In this document: positions 8,227 to 17,869 of the stretch, one piece after another | Position numbering within the stretch: the first letter of the stretch is position 1 | Layout: each line of letters opens with the position of its first letter | Assembly: GCF_014201335.1 (NCBI RefSeq) | Contig: NZ_JACHEB010000006.1 | Location: 186,001 to 250,000, forward strand | DNA length: 64,000 bases | Origin: Tunturiibacter gelidiferens | GTDB lineage: Bacteria > Acidobacteriota > Terriglobia > Terriglobales > Acidobacteriaceae | Direction: 5' to 3' | Notes under the pieces: generated by a model | What the model was told of the DNA's origin: nothing | Seen by the model: only the letters and a program-made list of their open reading frames with translations | Databases searched by the model: none | Program-made: the position numbers and the translations under genes

Positions 8227-10842
8227 ATGCGTCGCTTCCTTTCCGCTGCCCGTAACTGGAATCTGCCGTCTAAGCCTCTCCTCCTCCTTGCTCTTGCCGC
8301 AACTTCAGGGATCTGCCTCGCACAGGCAGACCACATACGGTCCGTGCGGCTCGACGATCAGGGTGTCGTCCGCTGGACTGACGACAACTCCGAAGTCAGG
8401 CTGCTTGGCACCAACTACTCCCCCATGTCCGCCCACGACTACATGACCGTCGGCTTCTACGCCAAAGACACCGAAGACCGCCACAAAGCCATCGACCAGG
8501 ATCTTGCCCACTTCGCTCGCATGGGCTGGCACATCATCCGGCTCGCCACCTGGGGAGACTGGGAGAGCAGTGACGAACAAGGCAATCTCATCCAGAACGA
8601 TCACGTCGATCTCATGGACTACCTCATCGCAAAAGGACGAGAGAGAGGAATCTACTTCCTCCTCACTCCCATGCACACCTACAGGCCGTCCATTCCGAAA
8701 GAACAGACAGACAAGCTTCGCGGCTTCGAGCACTTCTACAAAAAAGATGAGCTGGGAACCAATCCCAAAGCCATCGCCGCGCAAGTCAACTTCCTCCAGC
8801 AGACGATGAACCACATCAATCCCTACACCCACGTCGCGCTCAAGGACGAGCCTTCTATCCTCTTCGTCGAACTCATCAACGAGCCCATCGATCATGCCGA
8901 AGACTTCAAGGGCTCAGTCGCCTACATCAACGCCCTCGCGGATGCCGTTCTTTCCACTGGCTGCAAAAAACTTCTTTTCTTCAACCTCATGCAGGACGAG
9001 GCCATCGCGCCTGCCATCGCTGCGTCGCACGTTCAGGGTGTAACCGCAGCCTGGTATCCAACCAGCCTCCTCTACGGCGTCAACATGCCGGGCAACTATC
9101 TCAGGACCGTCGATCACTACAACCCGCTAAAAAATCCCATCATCAGCAAAATGCCCCGTATTGTCTACGAGTTCGACACCGCCAGCCTCGTAGAGCCATA
9201 CATGTACCCCGCGATGGCCCGTGCTTACCGCGAGGTTGGCGTCCAGTCCATGACCATGTTTACCTACGACGCCGTCATCGCAGGAGCCACAAACGTAGGT
9301 TGGGCAACTCACAACCTCAACATGATCTACACCCCCGGCAAAGCCGTCAGCGCCATCATCGCGGCACAGGTTCTTGAGCGCACGCCGCGAGGCACCAGCT
9401 ACGGTAATTACCCGGCAAATAAAAACTTCGGCCCATTCCGCGTCAGCTATGAGGAAGACCTAAGTGAGATGAACGCTGACGACAAGTTCATGTACTCGAA
9501 CACGACTCGCAGCACACCAGTCAAACCAGCCGCGCTCAAGCAAATCGTCGGCCATGGCTCCTCCTCCACCGTCACCTATCCCGGCCAGGGCATCTACTTT
9601 CTCGACAAAATCTCCGCAGACGAGTGGCGGCTCGAGATCTATCCCGACTCGGTAATGGTCAGCGATCCCTTCGTCCATCCAGCCATCGACCAGATCAAAT
9701 GGCGCCTCGTCAATCGCCCTTGGCCCATAGCAGTCTCTCTTCCCGGTCTCGGAAAGAGCTTCACCATACAAGCCCTCAACGAAGGAAACACCTACAAGAC
9801 CGAGGCGCACGACAAGAGCTTCACCATCCGTCCCGGCGTCTACCTCCTCAGCCGATCGAAGAACGTAAATCTCGCCGCACTCCCCGAAAAGCTCGGAGAC
9901 ATAGGCTTCCGAGAGTATGTCTGCCCCGAAGCCCCTTCTCTGCCCCCGCAGATCCTGCTCAAAACGCAGAGCCAGTATCTAAGCGGTCAAGACACTCGCA
10001 TCACCGCCCAGTTCGTCGCACCATCCTCCGCATCGAACATCACCCTAAAGATCCGCCAATCAGGCACGCAACAAATCTCTTCATATCCCATGAGTTCTTC
10101 AGGAGGATATGACTACTCTGCGACCGTACCTGCATCAACTCTCACTCCCGGCTCTATCGAGTTTGCAGTCGAAGCCTCATTAGACGGCGCAACCACCCGC
10201 TTCCCCGCTGACGGCGGCTTCGTCAAGGATGAAGTCGTTCAATCTCATGACGCGCTGACCCTCTTCGATCCCGCAACCGATCGCCAGCGAATGTCCTTCA
10301 CGCGAGTCAGCGACTCTGTCCGCGAGCCGCAGATGACGATCGCTTCCTCCAATGGAGACGACAGCCTCAAGCTGCGTCTCCCGCTCAAGTCGGATCCTGC
10401 CTTCGAGGACTACAGCCTCTCGGCGATCATCAACGACCGCATCGTCGATCGCCATTACTCCGACTCCGCCGGCAAGGTCCTCTCCTTCCGCGCTCGCGCC
10501 AGCGCCAACCACAAGCAGGCGTGGCTCACCCTTGTAGAGATCGATGGAACCGGATGGACTACCAATCTCGACCTGACAACAGAGTGGCAGCAGTTCAACA
10601 TTCCATTGGATCAGTTGACTGTCAGCCGTAGCGTCAAGCTTCCCCATGGTTACCCGGGCATGTGGTGGCTCTACTGGTGCGATCCCGCCGAAGGACGCGG
10701 CACCCCGGAAGACAAGGTTCGACTAGCCAACGTAGAGCGTCTCCAGCTATCGCACCGTCAAAAAGTAGACCCCGCCAACCATACAGAAACCCAGGACGAT
10801 CCCTGGATCGAAATCAGCCCCATAAAACTAGTCGCACAATAA
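8227..10842 (+). CDS. Secreted multidomain GH5-like glycoside hydrolase
   Basis: I use the ATG at 8227. The in-frame ATG 20 codons earlier gives a non-signal-like extension, whereas MRRFLSAARNWNLPSKPLL starts a good signal peptide ending near CLAQADH. The mature protein of about 845 residues has an N-terminal clan GH-A (beta/alpha)8 domain (about 40-430) with the putative acid/base Glu in FVELINEPID and the nucleophile Glu in RIVYEFDTAS. Two or three beta-sandwich domains follow, the last (about 700-870) resembling a carbohydrate-binding module. The family is a cellulase-like GH5 relative, and substrate is unassigned. A hairpin follows the stop codon directly. Confidence 0.78.
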   Translation: MRRFLSAARNWNLPSKPLLLLALAATSGICLAQADHIRSVRLDDQGVVRWTDDNSEVRLLGTNYSPMSAHDYMTVGFYAKDTEDRHKAIDQDLAHFARMGWHIIRLATWGDWESSDEQGNLIQNDHVDLMDYLIAKGRERGIYFLLTPMHTYRPSIPKEQTDKLRGFEHFYKKDELGTNPKAIAAQVNFLQQTMNHINPYTHVALKDEPSILFVELINEPIDHAEDFKGSVAYINALADAVLSTGCKKLLFFNLMQDEAIAPAIAASHVQGVTAAWYPTSLLYGVNMPGNYLRTVDHYNPLKNPIISKMPRIVYEFDTASLVEPYMYPAMARAYREVGVQSMTMFTYDAVIAGATNVGWATHNLNMIYTPGKAVSAIIAAQVLERTPRGTSYGNYPANKNFGPFRVSYEEDLSEMNADDKFMYSNTTRSTPVKPAALKQIVGHGSSSTVTYPGQGIYFLDKISADEWRLEIYPDSVMVSDPFVHPAIDQIKWRLVNRPWPIAVSLPGLGKSFTIQALNEGNTYKTEAHDKSFTIRPGVYLLSRSKNVNLAALPEKLGDIGFREYVCPEAPSLPPQILLKTQSQYLSGQDTRITAQFVAPSSASNITLKIRQSGTQQISSYPMSSSGGYDYSATVPASTLTPGSIEFAVEASLDGATTRFPADGGFVKDEVVQSHDALTLFDPATDRQRMSFTRVSDSVREPQMTIASSNGDDSLKLRLPLKSDPAFEDYSLSAIINDRIVDRHYSDSAGKVLSFRARASANHKQAWLTLVEIDGTGWTTNLDLTTEWQQFNIPLDQLTVSRSVKLPHGYPGMWWLYWCDPAEGRGTPEDKVRLANVERLQLSHRQKVDPANHTETQDDPWIEISPIKLVAQ

Positions 10843-10850
10843 ATAAGCTT

Positions 10851-10887
10851 GCCATCAGGTAGCTCGCAGAGGAGCTACCTCGATGGC
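10851..10887 (+). terminator. Stable hairpin after the GH5-like gene
   Basis: Arms GCCATCAGGTAGCTC (10851-10865) and GAGCTACCTCGATGGC (10872-10887) pair along their length with one bulged G, leaving a 6-nt loop 9 bp after the stop codon. No U-tract follows, so it may protect the 3' end or end transcription with a helper factor rather than act as a classic intrinsic terminator. Confidence 0.45.
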
Positions 10888-11463
10888 AGGCAACTAACTG
10901 TCAACCCGCATCATGCTTTCTACGGCTCACGAGCATCCCTTCTAGCGAACAAACAAGCAAAGCGAGGCTCCTACATCTCGAGCCTCAAGCAGCATCATGT
11001 CGTTTACGCCACTCGTACATACTGGCTCACACGTCGAAGCTGGCGTGCCCACGATGCTCTGCAAACACCAGAACAATCAACCGTGAAATCGTCGTCTCAT
11101 GAAACAAGGCGTCCCCAACCACGAGCGGCAAAGAGATTAGAAGATGAGTGGAGGGTAAATCGGAGAAGGGGTAGAGCAAGAAGTGACCGAAGGCCTGAGC
11201 AGCCTACACTCAGGAAACACCTGCAGCTCATACTCACACCCATCCAAAAATAAACCTTCCAGCCGTGTCACTATTTTCGAAACCAAAAAGAGTGATGCTA
11301 AAGCACCACGATTACCATGCAAAACACCACGATCCCACCACAAAAAAACCACGTTGTAACACCCAATTCTCTCAAATATCCCCGCAAAATACCAACTTCT
11401 ACACCAGTAGAACCACCTCAAAAAAAATGCCCACAATACGAAAATCTAAACCCGAAACAAAAC
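10888..11463. other. Intergenic region, no gene recognised
   Basis: This 576-bp stretch separates the GH5-like gene from the TonB receptor terminator. No reading frame looks like a protein. The left half shows nothing I recognise. The right half (from about 11300) is strongly depleted in G on the + strand, rich in CACCAC and A-tracts, and holds a short repeat also found near 23609. Confidence 0.5.
11304..11331. repeat. CACCACG-type dispersed intergenic repeat, copy 1
   Basis: CACCACG, then ATTACCATGC, then AAAACACCACG. The same string, with one substitution and one inserted G, occurs at 23609-23637 in the araA-araB gap. Both copies lie in non-coding DNA and both contain CACCACG twice in direct orientation. 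I infer a lineage-specific interspersed element. Its full length cannot be judged from two copies. Confidence 0.6.
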
Positions 11464-11494
11464 AAAAAAAAGGCGAGACCCGCAAGCCTCGCCC
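11464..11494 (-). terminator. Intrinsic terminator of the TonB receptor gene
   Basis: Read on the minus strand, 14 nt after the stop codon, GGCGAG and CTCGCC (complements at 11488-11493 and 11472-11477) form a GC stem with a 10-nt loop. A run of eight T residues follows (complement 11464-11471). This is a textbook Rho-independent terminator. Confidence 0.88.
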
Positions 11495-11507
11495 CTCTTC
11501 TTCAGAT

Positions 11508-14500
11508 CTAGAACACAAACCGCCCGCTGAACTGCAGTTGACGCATATTGCTACCCGGCAGAATATCGAAAATCTGCCCCGCCCCTGACGCAACCGTACA
11601 ATCCACGCAAGGAGTGCTTGGATTCGCCAGATTCACATGGTTGAATACGTTCTGCGCCTGCGCCTCCATCTGCAATGTCAAACCCTCATGAATATTAAAA
11701 CTCTTGATCACAGCGAGGTCAGAGTTGAAGAAGTGTGGCCCAAAGAGCGAGTTGAAACCCAGGTTTCCGAACTGCGCCACCAAGGGTCTCTGATAAGGAC
11801 CCGCCACCTGTCCATTCTGAGTAAGCGGCGCAACTACCGGCAAAAACGTTCGCGAGTGAGTGATAATGCTCAACGGACCAACCGCACTATTCGGTCCGCC
11901 GCCTGATTTCGAAGGAAAACATACGCCTACGTCTTCATCCGATCCACACTCGTTATAAGAGGGCGTAAACGGCAAACCACTTGCCCAGTTAAGGGTCCCA
12001 TTCACCGATATCCCACCAATAATCCCATTCACCCAGCCGGGAACATCGTTGCCAAACGTTCTTCCATGACCGAAAGGTAGATCGTAGTTGCTGTAAGCAA
12101 TGAAGTTATGTTTCCGGTTATAGTCGAACGCACCGTAACTCACCCGTGGATTGTAGAGAAGATAGGCGCCATAGTCTCCATTCGCCATCGCCCTTGACCA
12201 GACATAGCTCGCCTGAAACTGCAGTCCCTTCCTGAATCGCTTGTCGAGTACTGTCTGCAGCGAGTTATAGTGAGAGGTGCCCGCATTTCCGAAATAGCCT
12301 ATGTATTGACAGTCGCCAAACCTCGCAAAATAAGGCGTCCGGTTACAGAATGGAACATTCGGAAAGCCTTCGATCGTAGCCTGATTGGCGTTATAACCGC
12401 CATACGTAGAATCGCCAATCTGGTGGGTTCCCTTGTTTCCTACGTAGCCAATTTGAAAGCTCAAAGTAGGTGCAAGTTGCTGCTGGACTGTCAGGTTCCA
12501 CGCATCCACTGTTGGAACTTTCATCTGTAGAGGACGAGTCGCAGGGCTGATGTCCGTCGGAAGAGCAATCAATCCATTCGAAGGAATCGGCGCGAACACG
12601 TACGGTGCCGGACCCTGCGCCAGCGTAAAGCCTGTGTAGTTATATTGATCAGGAGCAAAGATATTCTGGTTGGCCAGTACCGGAAGGGTCTGGGTAACGA
12701 CAGCCGAGAAGATATCTCCGAAGAATCCTGGGTCGTACGTCCTGCCATAACCGGCACGTACTACTGTCTTCTCAGTAGCCTGGTAGGCCAGACCAAGACG
12801 CGGCGCAATATAACTGAAGGTGTTCTTCACATTGAAGTTCGTTCCGAACCCTCCGTAACCGGCCACACGGATGTTCATTGTGTTCAGGTCGAGAAAACCT
12901 CCGTTTCCTTTGGCATTAACCGTTTCAGGAAAGTAGATCTCCCAACGGGCGCCATAGTTAACTGTCAGCTTTGTCGTAACTCGCCAGCTATCCTCTCCGT
13001 AAAAGAAGGTTCTTTTCTGGCGTTCTGCGGCGTTATTGCTGGAGCTGACAAACCGCTCAAAGTTGGTCGGATCTCCAATGAGCAACGTAGCCAATCCAAG
13101 GCCACCAGGGACCGCAGAACTGCCAGAAGCTGTACGCGTCGAAGCGAACGTGAAGCTTCCGGCGCGATTCTGATCGCTGGGTATACGTAAATTCATTACA
13201 TATCGGAGATCTGCACCAAACTTGACGGAGTGGTTTCCAATGATCTTCGTCCAGTTATTGACAACCTCAAACTGTTGTTCCTGTTCATTGAGCGGGCAGT
13301 TGCACGCATTAAGAGTCGAGCCAGAGCCGAAATTTGACAGGCCGGTAACAAAAAATGCCGAAACGCCTCCAGTTCCAAACCCACCACTATTCAGCCCGGG
13401 AATCCCCAGATTCGACTCGAAATTATCGGAACTACCGTTGAATTTATCCTGGAAAATTCGGTAACGAAGAAAAGCGAACCGCAGATCTGCCAGAAGATTG
13501 GGACGAACAGCATAGTCAGCGCCTGCCGAGAGGCTCTGGTTGCGTCCATTCGACTGACCCGCAAAGCCTCGATTTCCAAACCCTTCCCCTTCCAACACGC
13601 CAAAACTTCCCGGTGACGAAACGACCGATCCGAAATAACTATAGTGACCGAAGATATGAAGCTTTTCCGAAGCTTGGTAGTCACCACGCGTGTCGTACTG
13701 ATTAGTGTTGTAGACTCCAAAACCGCTGGCGACAAAATTATTTGCAATACCTCCGGTCGTAGGTAGAGGCAATAGAGAAAGAATCTTCAGCCCTTGTGGT
13801 GAAAGAGAAGGATTCGGAATGAGATTGCCTGCAAAGGGCGTACGGCCTGTTCCGGTCCCACCTGTCTGATCTCCCGTGCGCGGATTATAGATCTGTCCCT
13901 GTCCGCCCTGAAGATATTCACTTAGGTCGCACCCATTCCCAGATGCGCAAGAGGTGTGAACGAGATTCGTCGGCACTGTTTCGATCAGTGCAGCACCTGT
14001 CTTTTGCCGGATTCCCTGGTAGTCGCCAAAGAAGAAGATTTTGTCTTTTTTGATCGGGCCGCTCACTGAACCGCCAAAGAGGTTGAAAAGACTATGCGGA
14101 ACATCGGGCTGTCCTGCGGAGGCACCCACCCCTGGATACTCGGTGAACGGATCCCTCGCCTGCTGAGCGTCACTATGCCGATACTCGAATGCGTCGCCAT
14201 GGAAGTGATTGCCTCCTGACTTCGACTGAGCAACCACGATACCCGCGACGGCGGCTCCAAACTCGGCGTCATAGTTCTGGGTCGTGAACTTCAATTCGGA
14301 AATGGAGTCCAATGGAGGATTAATCACAACGACCCCTAAGAAGGAGTCTTTATTGTCTGCTCCATCAAGAATAAAACCGGCAGAAAAAGGTGATTGTCCG
14401 TTCGCGGCCACAGGAGTAGAAGCTTGCGGATTCTCGCTGTTGGAGTTTGAGAAGGTGGACGCTGTCGTACCCGGAGCCAGCAAAACAAACGAGGTTGTAT

Positions 14501-15011
14501 TGCGCGTGATATTTGGAAGATCCTGCAGCGACTGCTCATTGAGCGTATTGGATACATCCGCACGGTCGGTCTTAAGTTGGGCAGCTTGCGTATCGACATC
14601 GACCGTCTGGGATGCGGTCCCGAGAGTGAGGGTGGCATCGACTTTTTGCGTTGAATCTGCCGATACCTGAAGCGTTTTGATCTCAAAGGTAGAAAAACCT
14701 TGAGCCTGAATGCGAACGCTGTAAGTATCGGGGATCAGATGTTCGACAAGAAAGTTTCCAGACTCGTTGCTATGGACGACCTGTCTTGTTCCTTTTTCCG
14801 CATCCGTCAAAGTGATCGATGCATTGGGAATGACAGCGCCGCTGGAGTCAACGATTGTTCCGTTGACAGACCCGTAAATAGCTTGCGCATGTGCAGTGGC
14901 AGAAACAACCATTGCCAGGGAGGCGCAGAGATAAAACCAAACAAGTTCTCTTCCCAAGCTTGTAAATCTACTTAGAATTGTTGATTGCTCATTCTTATAA
15001 AATTGAATCAT
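11508..15011 (-). CDS. TonB-dependent receptor, Oar-like, with N-terminal carboxypeptidase-regulatory domain
   Basis: The 1167-residue outer-membrane protein has an N-terminal signal region (cleavage near ATAHAQAIYG) and a CarboxypepD_reg/Ig-like domain (about 45-130) beginning GSVNGTIVDSSGAVIPNASI. A plug domain (about 140-260) and a long beta-barrel follow, ending in the aromatic C-terminus SGRFVF that the BAM machinery recognises. This is the abundant acidobacterial family related to Oar and SusC-type importers, which take up oligosaccharides or other large ligands using TonB energy. The gene is transcribed alone and has an intrinsic terminator. A 24-bp palindrome lies 27 bp upstream of its start. 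The ligand cannot be read from the sequence. Confidence 0.92.
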   Translation of the reverse strand: MIQFYKNEQSTILSRFTSLGRELVWFYLCASLAMVVSATAHAQAIYGSVNGTIVDSSGAVIPNASITLTDAEKGTRQVVHSNESGNFLVEHLIPDTYSVRIQAQGFSTFEIKTLQVSADSTQKVDATLTLGTASQTVDVDTQAAQLKTDRADVSNTLNEQSLQDLPNITRNTTSFVLLAPGTTASTFSNSNSENPQASTPVAANGQSPFSAGFILDGADNKDSFLGVVVINPPLDSISELKFTTQNYDAEFGAAVAGIVVAQSKSGGNHFHGDAFEYRHSDAQQARDPFTEYPGVGASAGQPDVPHSLFNLFGGSVSGPIKKDKIFFFGDYQGIRQKTGAALIETVPTNLVHTSCASGNGCDLSEYLQGGQGQIYNPRTGDQTGGTGTGRTPFAGNLIPNPSLSPQGLKILSLLPLPTTGGIANNFVASGFGVYNTNQYDTRGDYQASEKLHIFGHYSYFGSVVSSPGSFGVLEGEGFGNRGFAGQSNGRNQSLSAGADYAVRPNLLADLRFAFLRYRIFQDKFNGSSDNFESNLGIPGLNSGGFGTGGVSAFFVTGLSNFGSGSTLNACNCPLNEQEQQFEVVNNWTKIIGNHSVKFGADLRYVMNLRIPSDQNRAGSFTFASTRTASGSSAVPGGLGLATLLIGDPTNFERFVSSSNNAAERQKRTFFYGEDSWRVTTKLTVNYGARWEIYFPETVNAKGNGGFLDLNTMNIRVAGYGGFGTNFNVKNTFSYIAPRLGLAYQATEKTVVRAGYGRTYDPGFFGDIFSAVVTQTLPVLANQNIFAPDQYNYTGFTLAQGPAPYVFAPIPSNGLIALPTDISPATRPLQMKVPTVDAWNLTVQQQLAPTLSFQIGYVGNKGTHQIGDSTYGGYNANQATIEGFPNVPFCNRTPYFARFGDCQYIGYFGNAGTSHYNSLQTVLDKRFRKGLQFQASYVWSRAMANGDYGAYLLYNPRVSYGAFDYNRKHNFIAYSNYDLPFGHGRTFGNDVPGWVNGIIGGISVNGTLNWASGLPFTPSYNECGSDEDVGVCFPSKSGGGPNSAVGPLSIITHSRTFLPVVAPLTQNGQVAGPYQRPLVAQFGNLGFNSLFGPHFFNSDLAVIKSFNIHEGLTLQMEAQAQNVFNHVNLANPSTPCVDCTVASGAGQIFDILPGSNMRQLQFSGRFVF

Positions 15012-15037
15012 CTGGCTCTCCTGTTGTAACCAACTCC

Positions 15038-15061
15038 ACGGTCAGATCTCGATCTGACCGT
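15038..15061. promoter_or_regulatory. Long perfect palindrome upstream of the TonB receptor
   Basis: ACGGTCAGATC (15038-15048) and GATCTGACCGT (15051-15061) are perfect 11-bp arms separated by TC. The centre lies about 38 bp upstream of the receptor start codon. The near-zero spacer favours a homodimeric repressor or activator operator over an RNA hairpin, but an mRNA leader structure is possible. No cognate regulator is encoded next to it. Confidence 0.5.
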
Positions 15062-15460
15062 TGTCTATCGGAACTGGCCTCGGCACTCGCCGTCTTTGAG
15101 CGAGATTTTCAAGGGGTATCGGTAGCGGGTGCAACTCTACAGGGACAGGTCAATATTTCGAATCAGCCTAAAGTCGGAGTGAAATGCTTTCTCTTTTTTT
15201 TCCTGCCAAGCACTCTCTCTTGTGTCCCTATCGGTATAAATTGAGGAAAACGCGGAGTTTGTCTCCTCTTGTCATGTCACGCGGTCGACGGTGGCAAAAG
15301 ATATGGCTTCCATCCCGCCAAAGTAATTTACAGTTCTTGGCAGAACCATGACTTGCCGCCCGACAGTTCGGCCAACAAAACAACTTCGACTTCAATCTTT
15401 AGTTTTAGCCGCTAAGATCGTCCCTTCGCCGAAGCTGCTCCACATTGGGTTAAGCACTAC
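15062..15460. other. Divergent intergenic region
   Basis: About 400 bp between the TonB receptor and the amidohydrolase relic. It presumably contains both promoters. I see no further repeat, operator or small gene that I can support. Confidence 0.4.
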
Positions 15461-16589
15461 ATGAAATTGACTGTCGCTGTCCTGCTGCTTATGCTTGGCG
15501 CGAACGGATGCCACAAACTTCACGCCAATAGAGGCTCCTTAATCGATTCAGCTACGCCGAAGGCAACCGACGGCCTATTTTCAAAACAGGAGCTTGCGGC
15601 GTTCACGGCGCTTGGACCGATAGATGCCCACGCGCATGCCTATCAGAACGCTCCTGAGTTCTTCGCTCTTTTCAACAGACTCAATCTGCACATTCTTGAC
15701 ATCATGGTTACAGTAACGCCGAACGATACAGACTTGATGAGTGAAAGAAACAAAGCTTGGAACTTTGTCGACGCAACCGACCACTATGTCTCTTTCTGCA
15801 CAACTTTCAATCCGTTCCAATACAACAAACCCAGATTTTCTTCTAACACCATTAGCGAGATCAATCGTGACTTCGATCGCGGGGCAATCGCGGTAAAGAT
15901 CTGGAAAAATATCAGGAAGGAAGTAAGAACGCCTAATGGCACCTATATTCTTTCGGACAACCCAGCGTTCTCAAAGATATACAGAGACATCGCCGCGCGC
16001 GGTACAAGACTCTGATTGCTCATATCGCCGATCCCGATGAAATGTGGGAGGTGCCTGACCCTTCGTCCCCCAACTATGCCCACTATCTAAAAAATCCGCA
16101 CTGGTACATGTTCAACAAGCCAAATGCCCCTTCGAAGGCAGCCATCCTGCTTGTCCGCGGTCACGTGTTAGAACAAAATCCGGACCTTCTTGTTGTAGGA
16201 GCGCACCTTGGAAGCATGGACTTCGCAGTCAATCTCGCTGACCGTATCTCTTACTTCGTCAAAGCGCCACGAGCAGATGCCATAGCATTCGTCACGAAAT
16301 ATCAGGATCGCTTGCTCTACGGCACCGACAATGAGTTCCCGGAGTTTCCTTCCGCTGCACATGCGGCACTCTCGGCGAATCACTGGGAAAATGGCTATGC
16401 CTCTGATTGGCGTTTTTTGCCACCAACAACGTACTCGAATTCCAGGGGAAAACGTATCGAGGTCTGGCGTTGCCGAAATCAATCCTCCAAAAGATCTACC
16501 ACGACAACGCAGAGAGGTGGCTCCCGGGATTGATGATCCAGTCAACTGAAGGAGTCGTCTCAGAGATGCATCGACTGAAACATCCTTGA
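15461..16589 (+). pseudogene. Amidohydrolase-family lipoprotein, broken by two frameshifts
   Basis: Three consecutive frames together encode one protein of about 375 residues. Frame 1 (15461-16015) begins MKLTVAVLLLMLGANGCHK with a lipobox (LGANGC) and carries the amidohydrolase metal motif IDAHAHAY. Frame 2 resumes at LIAHIADPDEMW (around 16015) and holds VVGAHLGSMDF and LLYGTDNEFPE. Frame 3 resumes after the T6 run near 16413 (FATNNVLEFQGKTYRGLALP) and ends at 16589. Each junction is explained by loss of one base, the second in a homopolymer. Substrate is unknown. Either a young pseudogene or two sequencing errors. Confidence 0.75.
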
Positions 16590-16713
16590 AAACAACGAGA
16601 AACCTACTTTGGTCTGATGCACGACGCCAATTCATTCTGCTAATCTCCCGGGCACCACCTATGTTGACCATCTCTGGTACCCAAAAAAACGCTCACTCCA
16701 TATTTCTGGCCTT

Positions 16714-17748
16714 ATGCTCGCTATGTCCGTTCTCGCAACCATTGCGCAGCAGCCAGGACGTAAAGAGAACGCGGCGCCGGAGGTAAACAGCTTTTCTGTC
16801 GACCAACAGGGAACAGTTCGCATCACTCGCGTAGTTCCGGTTCCCGAAACGATAAGCCCAGAGGCTCAGAAAAGGCTGCGTCTACCTGAGAAAGACCTCT
16901 CCACCGACTTCGCCGAGCGAAGGGCAGCCACCGATTCTTGGCAGACTCGTGCAGGCAAAGAGTCCTTGACCGCGTACCCTGCGAAGGTCGGATCCATGAC
17001 AATCGCTGGTGTTCCCGTTCGCAACGTAACCCCGCTCGACCATTCTCCTATCCACCCCGACTGGGTACTCCTAAACGTGCATGGCGGCGGCTTCACCTCT
17101 GACTCTGGTTCGTTGACAAAAAGTGTGCCCATAGCAAATATCATGCATGTCAGGGTCGTCTCTGTTCTTTACCGTCTTGCCCCTGAACATCCGTTTCCCG
17201 CGGCAGTCGACGATACGGTAGCCGTCTATAGAGAACATCTCAAATCCTACAAGCCCACACACATTGCTCTCTACGGCACCTCTGCCGGAGCAATCCTGAC
17301 TGCAGAAACAGCCGTGCATCTAAAACAACTCAACGTTCCGCTGCCTGCAGCACTCGGCATATTCTCTGGCATGGGAGACTTCAGTCAGCCCGGCGACTCC
17401 CAGGCGATGTACGGTCTCCGCGACCTCGCAAGTGATGTACCACTGCCGGGACCGGGACAGAAAAACTCAGACTACGTAAGCTCAATCAACCCACGAGATC
17501 CCGTTCTGTCGCCTCTGTATGCTGACCTTCACGGCATGCCGCCCACTCTCTTCATTACAAGCGGTCGCGACATGCTCTTGAGTGGCACAACTATCCTCCA
17601 CCGTGCCTTCCTGCGAAACGGTGTGGATGCCCGGTTAGTCGTCTTCGAAGCCCTCGACCATACATTCTGGAACGATATTAGTTTGCCGGAGACCAAAGAG
17701 ACTTACGCACTCATCTGCGACTTCTTCAGCGGACAACTGACGCGATGA
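16714..17748 (+). CDS. Alpha/beta hydrolase of the hormone-sensitive-lipase type, probably secreted
   Basis: The 344-residue product has the HSL-family oxyanion motif HGGG (LNVHGGGFTSDSG, about 125-135), a nucleophile elbow LYGTSAGAIL in place of the more usual GDSAGG, the acid in ITSGRDMLLSG and the catalytic His in LDHTFWND. It should hydrolyse short-chain esters, for example acetyl or feruloyl decorations on plant polysaccharides (inference). The N-terminus MLAMSVLATIAQQPG is a short hydrophobic leader. The same frame is open upstream (YVDHLWYPKKRSLHISGL), so the true start could be earlier at a non-ATG codon. The gene follows the broken amidohydrolase by about 125 bp. Confidence 0.82.
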   Translation: MLAMSVLATIAQQPGRKENAAPEVNSFSVDQQGTVRITRVVPVPETISPEAQKRLRLPEKDLSTDFAERRAATDSWQTRAGKESLTAYPAKVGSMTIAGVPVRNVTPLDHSPIHPDWVLLNVHGGGFTSDSGSLTKSVPIANIMHVRVVSVLYRLAPEHPFPAAVDDTVAVYREHLKSYKPTHIALYGTSAGAILTAETAVHLKQLNVPLPAALGIFSGMGDFSQPGDSQAMYGLRDLASDVPLPGPGQKNSDYVSSINPRDPVLSPLYADLHGMPPTLFITSGRDMLLSGTTILHRAFLRNGVDARLVVFEALDHTFWNDISLPETKETYALICDFFSGQLTR

Positions 17749-17869
17749 TCCATTTGACGTCAACTAACCGTGGACACACGCTCCATAAAACCCGTTCAAC
17801 GCTAAAGATGGGTTGTCCGAATCTGTCGCTCTTATTCAATCTACCGTCCGCTCCAAGTCGGAGGAGGAG

